A stretch of DNA of 64,000 nucleotides, from NCBI RefSeq assembly GCF_008041935.1, contig NZ_VKAC01000010.1, forward strand, positions 124,001 through 188,000. The letters are read 5' to 3'. This DNA comes from Quadrisphaera setariae. GTDB lineage: Bacteria > Actinomycetota > Actinomycetes > Actinomycetales > Quadrisphaeraceae. The notes below the pieces were generated by a model. It searched no databases. It was not told the origin of the DNA and was given only the letters and a program-made list of their open reading frames with translations. Of this stretch, positions 33,733-41,790 are shown one piece after another (position 1 is the first letter of the stretch; each line of letters starts with the position of its first letter). Made by a program: the position numbers and the translations under genes.

Positions 33733-33819
33733 GGTCGACGACCCTACCCACCCGAGGAGGTCCGTGGACGCGCCGCGTGGGCCTCGCCTGCGGCGCCGGT
33801 GTGCGCCACGATGACCTCC

Positions 33820-34320
33820 ATGTCGTACTTCACCGCGGTCCTGGCCTCCGACGGAGACGGCTGGCGCTCCGTCGACCTCGACGTCGAGGACGCCGTGGAC
33901 GTCGAGGAGCTCGCCGACGAGGTCCGCGCCGCCGTCGACGGCTCCGGCGACGCCCCCGGCCCCCTCCTGGTCGTCCTCGAGCGCGAGGACGACTGGTTCG
34001 CCCTCGTCAGGGTGGACGGGGAGGAGCCCCGCGCCTTCGTCTCCGACCTGGCCTCAGCCACCAGCAGCCACTACGGGGAGCTGCTCAGCGTCACCGCCGA
34101 CTCCCCGGCGCCGCAGCCCGCCCCGCAGGAGGACGAGGAGGAGGACAGCGCCGCCCGCGTGGCCGCGCCGACGTGGGCCGGGGACGCCGACCTCCTGTCC
34201 GACCTCGACCTGCCCGGGAGCGAGCTCGCCGACACCGCCGAGTCGCGCGACCCCGCCAGCGCGCTGGTGGCGGTGGGCGAGAAGGTCGGCTTCGTCGACC
34301 TCCTCGAGGCGCTGCGCTGA
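33820..34320 (+). CDS. tRNA adenosine deaminase-associated protein
   Basis: The 166-residue acidic soluble protein of an actinobacterial family always found beside tadA. N-terminal half: [21 protein letters not shown] and [13 protein letters not shown], predicted mixed alpha/beta. Then a Pro/Glu-rich hinge and a conserved C-terminal segment ([12 protein letters not shown] and [15 protein letters not shown]). Two in-frame ATGs (33811, 33820) are possible; the second gives the family's MSYF start. Its stop overlaps the apparent CTG start of tadA (CTGA), so the two are co-translated. Its biochemical role is unknown; stabilising or targeting the deaminase is a guess. Confidence 0.88.
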   Translation: MSYFTAVLASDGDGWRSVDLDVEDAVDVEELADEVRAAVDGSGDAPGPLLVVLEREDDWFALVRVDGEEPRAFVSDLASATSSHYGELLSVTADSPAPQPAPQEDEEEDSAARVAAPTWAGDADLLSDLDLPGSELADTAESRDPASALVAVGEKVGFVDLLEALR

Positions 34321-34817
34321 CGCGCTCCCCGCTGCACAGCACCACCGGCGACGAGCGCCTGGTCCGGCTCGCGCTGGCCCAGGCGCGCCTCGCGCCGCTG
34401 GCCGCCGGTGACGTGCCGATCGGCGCCGTCGTCGTCGACGGCTCCGGAGTGGTGCTCGCCGTCGGCGCCAACGAGCGGGAGGCCACGGGTGACCCGACCG
34501 GGCACGCCGAGGTGGTGGCCCTGCGCCGCGCCGCGGCCGCGACCGGGTCCTGGCGGTTGGAGGGCGCGACCCTGGCGGTGACGCTGGAGCCCTGCACGAT
34601 GTGCGCCGGTGCCCTCGTCCTCGCCCGCGTGGCCCGGGTCGTCTTCGGGGCCTGGGACCCCAAGGCCGGTGCCGTCGGGTCGCTGTGGGACGTCGTGCGG
34701 GACCCGCGCCTCAACCACCGTCCCGAGGTGGTCGGCGGGGTGCTCGCGGAGCCGTGCGGAGCCCTCCTGCGCGACTTCTTCGGGGAGCGGCGCACGGACG
34801 GGACGGCGGCCGGGTAG
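34317..34817 (+). CDS. tadA: tRNA(adenine34) deaminase, apparent CTG start
   Basis: The zinc enzyme that converts A34 to inosine in tRNA-Arg(ACG). Zinc and proton-relay motifs are intact: GHAEVVALR and LEPCTMCAGAL. Length is 166 residues from CTG 34317. No ATG, GTG or TTG occurs in frame between the upstream gene's interior and a GTG near 34411, which would remove the first helix and strand. CTG 34317 overlaps the preceding stop as CTGA and has GAGG seven bases upstream, so I take it as the start. It is co-transcribed with its associated protein. A tRNA-Ser gene follows by 10 bases. Confidence 0.9.
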   Translation: MTRSPLHSTTGDERLVRLALAQARLAPLAAGDVPIGAVVVDGSGVVLAVGANEREATGDPTGHAEVVALRRAAAATGSWRLEGATLAVTLEPCTMCAGALVLARVARVVFGAWDPKAGAVGSLWDVVRDPRLNHRPEVVGGVLAEPCGALLRDFFGERRTDGTAAG

Positions 34818-34827
34818 TGTGCTCGGC

Positions 34828-34915
34828 GGTGGCGTGACCGAGCGGCCGAAGGAGCGCGCCTCGAAAGCGCGTGAGGGGAAACTCTCCGTGGGTTCAAATC
34901 CCACCGCCACCGCCA
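34828..34915 (+). tRNA. tRNA-Ser (anticodon CGA), CCA encoded
   Basis: Acceptor arms GGTGGCG (34828-34834) and CGCCACC (34905-34911) pair, with discriminator G and encoded CCA to 34915. The anticodon stem CGCGC/GCGCG holds loop CTCGAAA, giving anticodon CGA (Ser, UCG codon). A long variable arm (GTGAGGGGAAACTCTCC) is typical of class II tRNA-Ser. T arm GTGGG-TTCAAAT-CCCAC is intact. Confidence 0.95.
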
Positions 34916-34919
34916 CGAG

Positions 34920-34949
34920 GACGGCGGCGCCCGCAGGGGCGCCGCCGTC
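34920..34949 (+). terminator. Hairpin after tRNA-Ser(CGA)
   Basis: A perfect 13-bp stem (34920-34932 and 34937-34949) with loop GCAG begins five bases after the CCA end, followed by TCGTCGTCT. It ends the tadA-tRNA transcript. Confidence 0.82.
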
Positions 34950-34988
34950 TCGTCGTCTGCGGGCTCCGCCAGGTCGCGGCGGGTCGGC

Positions 34989-35279
34989 TCAGCGGCCGCG
35001 GACCCCGGCCACCAGGCCCCCCACCACGAGCAGGCCGCCCAGCGCCACCAGGGCCACGGCGGCCACTGCACCCGCGTCCACCCGGACGTCCGCCAGCACG
35101 CCCAGGCCCACGAGGACCGCCACGAGCAGGGCCGCCAGGCCCGTGACGAGGCTCGGGACGTGGGGGCCTCCCGGTGTCGGCTCGACGGGCTCCTTGGTCG
35201 GCTCCTTGGTCGGCTGCTCGGTCGGCTGCTCGTCACCGGGGGCGGGTGCTGGCAGGGGGAGGGTCTGGTCGGTGCTCAT
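34989..35279 (-). CDS. Small two-helix membrane protein, PspC operon
   Basis: The 96-residue protein has a polar N-terminus rich in Pro, Glu and Thr with repeated TKEP/TEQP units (about 18-40). Two membrane helices follow (about 48-67 and 72-92) and the protein ends in VRGR. ATG 35279 overlaps the stop of the upstream PspC/toast-rack gene (ATGA), so it is coupled to it. Function unknown. Its position suggests an accessory membrane component of the envelope-stress unit. Confidence 0.78.
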   Translation of the reverse strand: MSTDQTLPLPAPAPGDEQPTEQPTKEPTKEPVEPTPGGPHVPSLVTGLAALLVAVLVGLGVLADVRVDAGAVAAVALVALGGLLVVGGLVAGVRGR

Positions 35280-36577
35280 GCTGCGCTCCTGACGATCTCG
35301 AGCTGGCCGATGGCGGTGCGGGCGTCCACGACGAGGCGGACCGGCTCGGAGGTGCCGCCCGTCGTCGCCGGCGCTCTCGAGGTGGTGCTCGTGAAGAAGC
35401 CGTCGTCGGCGCCGCGGGTGGTCCACCCGGGGCCGCTGGTGACCACCTCGCCGATGACGCCGCTGGTGCGGACCTCCACGTCGGCGCCGGCGGGAACGAT
35501 CACGCGGGCCTCGCCGAAGCCGTGCCGCAGCTCCACGTCCACGGTGCTGCCCGCCGCGGCGGGGTCGTCGGCCAGGGAGCGCAGGTCGAGGGTGGCCTCA
35601 CCGGCCCAGGAGGCGTAGCCGCGCTCGGCCTGCGCCGCCGTCAGCGGCCGCCAGCCGATGTCGCCGACGCCCCGCACGTCGGCGCCCGGGGGCACCGCCA
35701 GCGCGAGGAGCGCCGTGGCCGCGCCGGCGAACGCCCAGAACCCGAGGCCGTCCCCGCGCCGCCCGGCCAGTCCCGCCACCACCAGCGCCAGGGCCACCAC
35801 GGCGGTGGCCGCGGCCGCTGCGACGGAGGCGACCTGCGGCGTGGTGAGGACCTGCTGCCCCGTCGACCACGCCGACCAGCCCTGCCCGTCGAGACCGAGC
35901 GGCGCCAGCTGCTGCGGCCGGGCCGCCAGCCACGCCGCCGCCCCCACGAGCAGCGCCGCACCGAGCACCGCCGCCGTCGTCCACGCCGGCACCGCCGGGC
36001 GCGGCGCGCGCCGCGGTCCGCCGTGGGCGCTGCGCACCGCTGCGCCCACGGGCTGCCCGTCGGGACGGGCACCGCCCGCCGACGCCGGGACCAGCCGCGG
36101 CAGCAGCACCACCCCGACCGCCAGCACGACGCCGACGACGACGAGGGCGGCCACGTCGCCGCCGCTGACCACCCGGCCGTCCGCCACCCAGGACCACGGG
36201 CTGGGGACCGCCGAGGCCAGCGCCACCAGGCCGAGCGCCAGGACCGCCGAGGCCGACACCTGCCCGCCCACCAGCGCCCGCGCCTCGATGCGCCCCTCGC
36301 GGTCCGGGAGCAGCAGCCACGCCGCGGCGTACAGGACCAGGCCGACGCCACCTAGGAGCGCGACGACCACCACCACGACCCGCAGCAGCACGGGGTCGAC
36401 GCCGAGGCGGTCGGCGGTGCCGGCGGCGACGCCTCCGAGCCACCGCTCGTCGGAGCGGCGCAGGTCCAGGCGCTCGAGCCAGTCCCAGAAGGCTGTGCGA
36501 GAGGAGGCGGTGCTCCCGGACGAGCCGCAGCCGGATCCGGGGCTGCCGCCGGTGGCGGAGGTGGGTGTGGAGGTCAT
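35276..36577 (-). CDS. PspC-domain membrane protein with C-terminal toast-rack domain
   Basis: The 433-residue protein has a Gly/Ser-rich start, then a PspC domain (about 38-98; DERWLGGVAAGTADRLGVDP followed by a hydrophobic helix ending LLLPDREG). Further membrane helices follow (about 110-310). An extracytoplasmic-type beta-helical toast-rack/DUF4097-like domain ends the protein (about 325-430; LDLRSL, VDVELRHGFGEARVIVP, VRLVVDARTAIGQLEI). PspC proteins sense cell-envelope stress. It is divergent from a PspC-kinase gene across 152 bases and coupled to a small membrane gene, so the three form an envelope-stress module. ATG 36577 lacks a strong ribosome site. Confidence 0.87.
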   Translation of the reverse strand: MTSTPTSATGGSPGSGCGSSGSTASSRTAFWDWLERLDLRRSDERWLGGVAAGTADRLGVDPVLLRVVVVVVALLGGVGLVLYAAAWLLLPDREGRIEARALVGGQVSASAVLALGLVALASAVPSPWSWVADGRVVSGGDVAALVVVGVVLAVGVVLLPRLVPASAGGARPDGQPVGAAVRSAHGGPRRAPRPAVPAWTTAAVLGAALLVGAAAWLAARPQQLAPLGLDGQGWSAWSTGQQVLTTPQVASVAAAAATAVVALALVVAGLAGRRGDGLGFWAFAGAATALLALAVPPGADVRGVGDIGWRPLTAAQAERGYASWAGEATLDLRSLADDPAAAGSTVDVELRHGFGEARVIVPAGADVEVRTSGVIGEVVTSGPGWTTRGADDGFFTSTTSRAPATTGGTSEPVRLVVDARTAIGQLEIVRSAA

Positions 36578-36685
36578 GGCGTCGAGCGTGCTCCGCAGCC
36601 GGGCCGGGCGGATCCGGGGAGGACCCTGACCCGACCCTGGTCGTGACGACCCCGGCTCGGGGTCGGACCGGGGCGGTCCCAGGGT

Positions 36686-36713
36686 GGCGCACGCGTGACC
36701 TGCGGCGCACGCG
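36686..36713. promoter_or_regulatory. Direct repeats in divergent PspC promoter region
   Basis: GGCGCACGCG occurs at 36686-36695 and again at 36704-36713, 18 bases apart. They lie just before the PspC-kinase start at 36730. It may be a binding site for the LuxR-type regulator of the same operon; inferred. Confidence 0.35.
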
Positions 36714-36729
36714 CCGCGACGATGGACCG

Positions 36730-38043
36730 GTGAGCACCACGAGCGCCTCCGCTCCCGCTGCCGGGACGCGCCGTCGGCCTCCGCTGCGCCGTCCGGCCCG
36801 TGGCCGCTGGGCGGGCGGGGTGGCCGCGGGCACCGCGCGCCACCTCCACCTGCCTGTCGCCGTGGCCCGGGTGCTCTGGCTGGGGCTGGTCGCCGCTGGA
36901 GGGGCCGGGCTCGTGGGGTACGCCCTGCTGTGGGTGCTCGTGCCCGCGGACGGCGAGGGCGTCCCAGCGGGTTCCGGGCGCGGAGCCGTGGAGCGGCTCG
37001 CGCGGTGGAGCCCCTCCGGAGGGGCGGGGGCGCAGCTGGTGGTGGGCGCCGTGCTCCTGGCCACGGGCGTCCAGCTGGTCCTGCAGCGCAGCAGCGCGGA
37101 CACCGCCTCCGGCGTCCTCGTGCCCGTCGCCGCCGGGCTCGCCGGAGCGGTGGTCGCGTGGGGGTCGCTGGAGCCCGCCCGGCGCACCGCCCTCCTCCTG
37201 CAGGTGGGGGGTGGCACACCGGACGGCACGCGCCGCGCGGTGCTCGGCGCCGCTCTGGCCGTCGGCGGCCTGGTCCTCCTGGCCCTCGGCGGCGCCCAGG
37301 CCCAGGCCCTCGGTCCCGCCGCCGTGGCGGCGCTCGCGGTGCTCGGCGGCGCCGCGCTGGTGGTGGCGCCGTGGGCCGTGCGGCTGGTGCGGGACCTCGG
37401 CGAGGAGCGGACCGCCAGGCTGCGGGAGGCGGAGCGGGCCGAGGTGGCCGCCCACCTGCACGACTCCGTGCTCCAGACCCTCGCGCTGCTGCAGCGCCAC
37501 AGCGACGACTCCGCCACCGTCACCCGCCTCGCCCGCCGCCAGGAGCGGGAGCTGCGCGACTGGCTCTACGGCGGGCGGGCGCGTGCGGGGGAGGAGGGGC
37601 CGGAGCGGACCCTGGCCGAACGGGTGCGCGCGGAGGCCGCGGACGTCGAGGACGCCGTCGGCGTGCCCGTGGAGGTGGTCGTCGTGGGGGACCGCGAGGT
37701 GGGACGCGTCGAGGAGGCCCTGGTCGCCGCGTTGCGGGAGGCGGTGCTCAACGCCGTGCGCCACGGCCGTCCCCCGGTCCAGGTGTACCTGGAGGCCGGG
37801 AGCGGTGGTGCCGAGGCCTTCGTGCGCGACCACGGTGGCGGCTTCGACCCGGAGGCGGTGCCCGCCGACCGCCGCGGCGTGCGCGAGTCGGTCCTCGGCA
37901 GGATGACCAGGGCGGGCGGCTCCGCGCAGGTGGGTCCCGCCCCGGGGGGAGGCACCGAGGTGGTGCTCCGCACGGCAGCAGTGGCTGCTGGTGCGGCCGA
38001 GCCCGGTCGGGTGCAGGACGAGCAGGACGGAGCAGGGGGGTGA
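36730..38043 (+). CDS. PspC-domain sensor histidine kinase
   Basis: The 437-residue membrane kinase has an N-terminal PspC domain (about 22-78; GRWAGGVAAGTARHLHLPVA). Four to five further hydrophobic segments follow (about 95-225), then a HisKA_3-type dimerisation helix with phospho-acceptor His in AHLHDSVLQTLALLQ (about 248-262) and a short HATPase_c domain (LREAVLNAVRHG, DHGGGFDPEAV, GRMTRAGG). It likely senses envelope stress directly through PspC. GTG start; the stop overlaps the regulator's GTG (GTGA). Its cognate regulator is the next gene; the divergent PspC/toast-rack protein may modulate it. Confidence 0.9.
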   Translation: MSTTSASAPAAGTRRRPPLRRPARGRWAGGVAAGTARHLHLPVAVARVLWLGLVAAGGAGLVGYALLWVLVPADGEGVPAGSGRGAVERLARWSPSGGAGAQLVVGAVLLATGVQLVLQRSSADTASGVLVPVAAGLAGAVVAWGSLEPARRTALLLQVGGGTPDGTRRAVLGAALAVGGLVLLALGGAQAQALGPAAVAALAVLGGAALVVAPWAVRLVRDLGEERTARLREAERAEVAAHLHDSVLQTLALLQRHSDDSATVTRLARRQERELRDWLYGGRARAGEEGPERTLAERVRAEAADVEDAVGVPVEVVVVGDREVGRVEEALVAALREAVLNAVRHGRPPVQVYLEAGSGGAEAFVRDHGGGFDPEAVPADRRGVRESVLGRMTRAGGSAQVGPAPGGGTEVVLRTAAVAAGAAEPGRVQDEQDGAGG

Positions 38044-38726
38044 GCGGGTTGAGGGTGCTCCTCGTCGACGACCACGCGCTGGTGCGCTCGGGGGTGCGGG
38101 CCGTGCTCCCGCCCGACCTCGTGGTGGTCGGTGAGGCCGACGACGTCGGCTCCGCTGTGGAGGCCGTCCAGCGCCACGCGCCCGACGTCGTCCTCCTCGA
38201 CGTGCACCTGCCGGGGGGCGACGCACCCGGCGGCGCCGGCAGCGGCGGCGCGGAGGTGCTGCGCCGCTGCGCGGGTGCGCAGCGGGCCGACGGCCAGCCG
38301 GTGCGCTTCCTCGCCCTCAGCGTCTCCGACGCCGCCGAGGACGTCATCGCCGTGGTGCGCGCCGGGGCCCGCGGCTACGTGACGAAGTCCGTGGACGCCG
38401 CGTCGCTCGCCGACGCGGTGCGCCGCGTCGCCGAGGGCGACGCCGTGTTCTCCCCGCGACTGGCCGGCTTCGTGCTGGACGCCTTCGGCGCGGTCGGCGG
38501 CGCCGCCGAGGTCGCCACCACCGACGCCGAGCTGGACCGGCTCTCCGCCCGCGAGCGCGAGGTGATGCGCCTCATCGCCCGCGGGTACGCCTACAAGGAC
38601 GTGGCGCGCCAGCTGTTCATCTCGGTGAAGACGGTGGAGACCCACGTCTCGGCGGTGCTGCGCAAGCTGCAGCTGTCGAGCCGCCACGAGCTGACGCGCT
38701 GGGCCAGCGACCGCCGCCTCCTGTGA
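38040..38726 (+). CDS. NarL/LuxR family response regulator
   Basis: The 228-residue protein has a receiver domain (about 3-125; LLVDDHALVRSG, phospho-Asp in VVLLDVHLPGG, Lys in YVTKS) and a LuxR-type helix-turn-helix (about 165-225; LSAREREVMRLIARGYAYKD, VKTVETHVSAVLRKL). An insert rich in Gly/Ala (about 60-75) lengthens the receiver loop after the phosphorylation site. It is phosphorylated by the PspC-kinase, with which it shares a GTGA overlap. The last 110 bases of the gene overlap, antisense, the 3' end of the c-di-GMP gene. Confidence 0.92.
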   Translation: MSGLRVLLVDDHALVRSGVRAVLPPDLVVVGEADDVGSAVEAVQRHAPDVVLLDVHLPGGDAPGGAGSGGAEVLRRCAGAQRADGQPVRFLALSVSDAAEDVIAVVRAGARGYVTKSVDAASLADAVRRVAEGDAVFSPRLAGFVLDAFGAVGGAAEVATTDAELDRLSAREREVMRLIARGYAYKDVARQLFISVKTVETHVSAVLRKLQLSSRHELTRWASDRRLL

Positions 38727-40524
38727 CGCCTGCGCCGACGTCTGCTCCGGCCTCCTGGCGGGCCCACAGGGCAGGCACGTCGTCGGGGTGGAGCGGCTCG
38801 CTCACCGCGCTGCCCTGGGCGAGCAGGCAGCGCCCCGGGGCCAGCTGCCGCAGCAGGTCGAGGTGCTCGGAGCTCCGGACGCCCTCGGCGGTCACGGGGA
38901 CGCCGAGCCCGTGGCCCAGCTCCACGAGGGTGCGCACGACCACGGCCGACCTCACGTCGTCCACCGCCTGCTCCACGAACCGGCGGTCGATCTTGAGGCC
39001 GTCCACGTGCAGCTCCGACAGGTGGCTGAGCCCCGCCGCCCCGCTGCCGACGTCGTCGAGGGTGATGGCCACGCCGAGCGCCCGCAGCGCGCGCAGCGCC
39101 GGCTGAGCGGCGCGCAGGTGAGCGGCGGTGGCCACCTCCGGCAGCTCCAGCCGCAGGGCGCGGGAGGGCACGTCCGCGTGCGCCAGCTCCCGCGCCACCA
39201 CGGCGGGCAGCTCCGGGCACAGCAGTCCTGCGACCGAGAGGTTGACGTTGAGGTGGTCGGGCACCGCGTCGCCGTGCCCGGCCACCCACCGCGCCCGCTG
39301 CGCCAGCGCCGTGCGGAGGACGTGGACGTCGAGGTCCGCGGAGTAGCCGGCCGCCGCGACGTCGTCGAGGAAGTCAGCCGGGGCGAGCAGACCCCGCTCG
39401 GGGTGGCGCCACCGCACCAGCGCCTCCAGGCTGCGCACCGACCCGTCGGCCACGGCCACGATCGGCTGGTAGTGGACCTCCAGCTGCCCGGCAGCGGCAG
39501 CGGCCTCGAAGGCGCGCCGGTCGGGTGACACCGGTGCCGCCGCGCTGCACCACGAGGCGTCCACCACCTCCGAGCGCTGGCCGCCGGCCTGCTTGGCGCG
39601 GTAGGCGGCGAGGTCGGCCTCGTGCAGCAGGGCGCTGGGCTCGGCCGGCAGGGCCGCGCACACCGCCACCCCCGCGCTCGCCCGGCCGGGCAGCACCCGG
39701 CCGCCCAGCTCGTGAGGACGTGCCAGCGCGGCCTGCAGGCCCGCTGCCAGGCGCTGGCCGTCCGCGGGGGTGGCGTCCGGGACCAGCACCGCGAACTCGT
39801 CACCGCCGAGGCGGGCCACCACGGCCTGCGGTCCCGCGCAGCCGCGGAGGCGGTCGGCGGTGCAGCGCAGCAGCTGGTCTCCGGTGGCGTGCCCGGAGGA
39901 GTCGTTCACGGCCTTGAAGCCGTCGAGGTCGACGAAGGCGACGACGGCGCCCCCGGTGCCCGCGCAGACCTCGTCCAGGCGGCGCAGGAAGTGCGCGCGG
40001 TTGGCCAGCCCGGTCAGCGGGTCGGTGAGGGCCTCCACCGCGAGCTGCGCCGACAGCGCCCGGAAGACGTGCTCAGCCTCCAGCAGCCGCAGGTCCCCGT
40101 CCGGGCGGCGCACCAGCACCTCGGAGAACCGGCGAGACCGCTCGCGGGCCAGGAGCAGCTCCGCGGCCCGCGGCACGCCCGTGCGCGCGTCCAGGACGAG
40201 CACGTCGCGGTCGGCGAGCTGGCCCACCGGCCGCTGGGCGTGCAGGGAGCGGCCGTAGCCGAAGCGCCCGCTCATGGCGCTGAGGAAGGCGGCGCGCGAG
40301 AGGAGACCGGGCGCGGTCGGGGCGCCCGCTGCGCCGTCGACGTCGGGTCGACCGTCCTGGCCGTCGTCGGTGACGGCAAGGCACAGCAGCTCGGGGTCGG
40401 CGCGGAAGGCCTCGTCCACCTGCCAGCACGGGGTGGCCGACGGCACGGACCTCAAGGGCTGGCCGAGGTCGTCGACGCACGCCACCGGATCCGCCTCGAG
40501 CAGGGCCTGGGGCACCTCGCTCAC
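38617..40524 (-). CDS. CBS-GGDEF-EAL cyclic-di-GMP turnover protein
   Basis: The 635-residue soluble protein has an N-terminal CBS-pair sensor (about 15-155; GLLSRAAFLSAMSGRFGYGRSL-type pattern). A GGDEF domain (about 160-325) carries an intact RLGGDEFAV, and an EAL domain (about 345-595) retains LEALVRW, NVNLS, LELPE, LDDVGSG, LKID, AEGV and QGSAVSEPL. Both cyclase and phosphodiesterase may be active; the CBS pair suggests nucleotide control. GTG 40524 has GGAGG five bases upstream. The last ~40 residues are Arg/Ser/Gly-rich and unlike the family; they are read antisense to the 3' end of the response-regulator gene. Confidence 0.88.
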   Translation of the reverse strand: MSEVPQALLEADPVACVDDLGQPLRSVPSATPCWQVDEAFRADPELLCLAVTDDGQDGRPDVDGAAGAPTAPGLLSRAAFLSAMSGRFGYGRSLHAQRPVGQLADRDVLVLDARTGVPRAAELLLARERSRRFSEVLVRRPDGDLRLLEAEHVFRALSAQLAVEALTDPLTGLANRAHFLRRLDEVCAGTGGAVVAFVDLDGFKAVNDSSGHATGDQLLRCTADRLRGCAGPQAVVARLGGDEFAVLVPDATPADGQRLAAGLQAALARPHELGGRVLPGRASAGVAVCAALPAEPSALLHEADLAAYRAKQAGGQRSEVVDASWCSAAAPVSPDRRAFEAAAAAGQLEVHYQPIVAVADGSVRSLEALVRWRHPERGLLAPADFLDDVAAAGYSADLDVHVLRTALAQRARWVAGHGDAVPDHLNVNLSVAGLLCPELPAVVARELAHADVPSRALRLELPEVATAAHLRAAQPALRALRALGVAITLDDVGSGAAGLSHLSELHVDGLKIDRRFVEQAVDDVRSAVVVRTLVELGHGLGVPVTAEGVRSSEHLDLLRQLAPGRCLLAQGSAVSEPLHPDDVPALWARQEAGADVGAGVTGGGGRWPSASARGGSTAAACAAPPRRGSPPSSPR

Positions 40525-40646
40525 GCCGACCTCCGGGGGGACACGAGGGTGGAGTGTGTCAGTGATCCGCACCCGTGGGAGACCACCGCTGCGGAGCGGG
40601 GCTGCGGACCCGGCGGCGGAGCCGGGCACGAGATCGTCAGGCGCAC

Positions 40647-40665
40647 CTAGGTTAGCCTCACCTCA
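40647..40665 (+). promoter_or_regulatory. IdeR/DtxR iron box
   Basis: CTAGGTTAGCCTCACCTCA agrees at 16 of 19 positions with the IdeR/DtxR consensus TTAGGTTAGCCTAACCTAA. It lies 55 bases upstream of the siderophore-binding-protein start. Iron-loaded IdeR would repress the operon. Confidence 0.85.
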
Positions 40666-40719
40666 TCGCGAGCCCCAGAGCTCAGCCCCCTCACGTCCCA
40701 GCCCTGGAGCAGCAGCCCC

Positions 40720-41790
40720 GTGCCCATCCGCCTGTCCCGCCCCCGCACCCGCACCGGCGCCCTCGCCGCCGCCCTCGTGGCCGTCCTCGCCGGCGCGCTC
40801 ACGGGCTGCGGCGCCTCCGAGCCGGTCGAGGCCCCCGCGACGGTAGCTCCGGCTGGAGAGGGACGCACCCAGTACCCGCTCGTGCTGGACAACTGCGGCC
40901 AGCAGGTCGTGGTCGACGCCCCGCCGCAGCGCGTCGCCTCCCTCGACCAGGGCTCCACCGAGATCCTGCTGTCGCTCGGGCTCGCCGACCGCGTGGTCGG
41001 CACCGCCTCCTGGACCGACCCCGTGCTGCCGGAGCTCGCCGAGGCCGGCGCCTCCGTGCCGCGCCTGGCCGACAACGCCCCCACCTACGAGGTGCTCCTC
41101 GGTGCCGACCCCGACTTCGTCACCGCCTCCTTCGGGCGCCACTTCGCCGAGGGCGGGGTCACCACCCGCGAGCGGCTCGCGGAGACCGGTGTCGACAGCT
41201 ACCTGTCGCCCACCGACTGCGAGGGCTCGACGAGCATCAACGGCGGCGGCACCCGCACCCGCCCGGTGACCGTGGAGGCGGTGTACCAGGAGGTGCACGA
41301 GCTGGCCGAGGTCTTCGACGTCGCCGACCGCGGCGACGCGCTCGTCGCCCGGCTCCAGCAGCGCGCAGCGGCCGCCACCGAGGGCATGGACCTGTCGGGC
41401 ACCACGGTCGCGTTCTGGTTCGCCGACACCTCCACCCCGTACATCGCCGGCGGCTTCGGGGCGCCCGCGCTGCTCACCGCGCCGACCGGCCTGCAGAACG
41501 CCTTCGCGGACCGGCCTGAGGACTGGAACGCCACCGGGTGGGAGACCGTCGTGGCCGCCCAGCCCGACGTGCTGGTGCTGGGCGACCTGCAGCGCGACAG
41601 GTTCAGCGGCGACCGCCTCGACGACAAGACCGCCTTCCTCGCCGCCGACCCGCTCACCTCGACCATGGACGCGGTGCAGCACCAGCGGTACATCGCGCTC
41701 CACGGCGCCGAGATGAACCCCTCCATCCGCTTCGTCGACGGCCTGGAGAAGGTGCGCGCCTGGTACGACGAGCACCGGGACGAGCTCTGA
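40720..41790 (+). CDS. Iron-siderophore ABC transporter binding lipoprotein
   Basis: The 356-residue FecB/BtuF-type binding protein has a lipoprotein signal (Arg-rich start, ALTGC lipobox, Cys about residue 30). A two-lobed fold follows (RVASLDQGSTEILLSLGLADRVVG, about 73-96; ADPDFVTASFGRHF; LVLGDLQRDRF). It binds an iron-siderophore outside the membrane and hands it to the permease encoded next. GTG start with GGAG about ten bases upstream. An IdeR box precedes it. A Cys pair (about 59 and 167) may form a disulphide. Confidence 0.92.
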   Translation: MPIRLSRPRTRTGALAAALVAVLAGALTGCGASEPVEAPATVAPAGEGRTQYPLVLDNCGQQVVVDAPPQRVASLDQGSTEILLSLGLADRVVGTASWTDPVLPELAEAGASVPRLADNAPTYEVLLGADPDFVTASFGRHFAEGGVTTRERLAETGVDSYLSPTDCEGSTSINGGGTRTRPVTVEAVYQEVHELAEVFDVADRGDALVARLQQRAAAATEGMDLSGTTVAFWFADTSTPYIAGGFGAPALLTAPTGLQNAFADRPEDWNATGWETVVAAQPDVLVLGDLQRDRFSGDRLDDKTAFLAADPLTSTMDAVQHQRYIALHGAEMNPSIRFVDGLEKVRAWYDEHRDEL

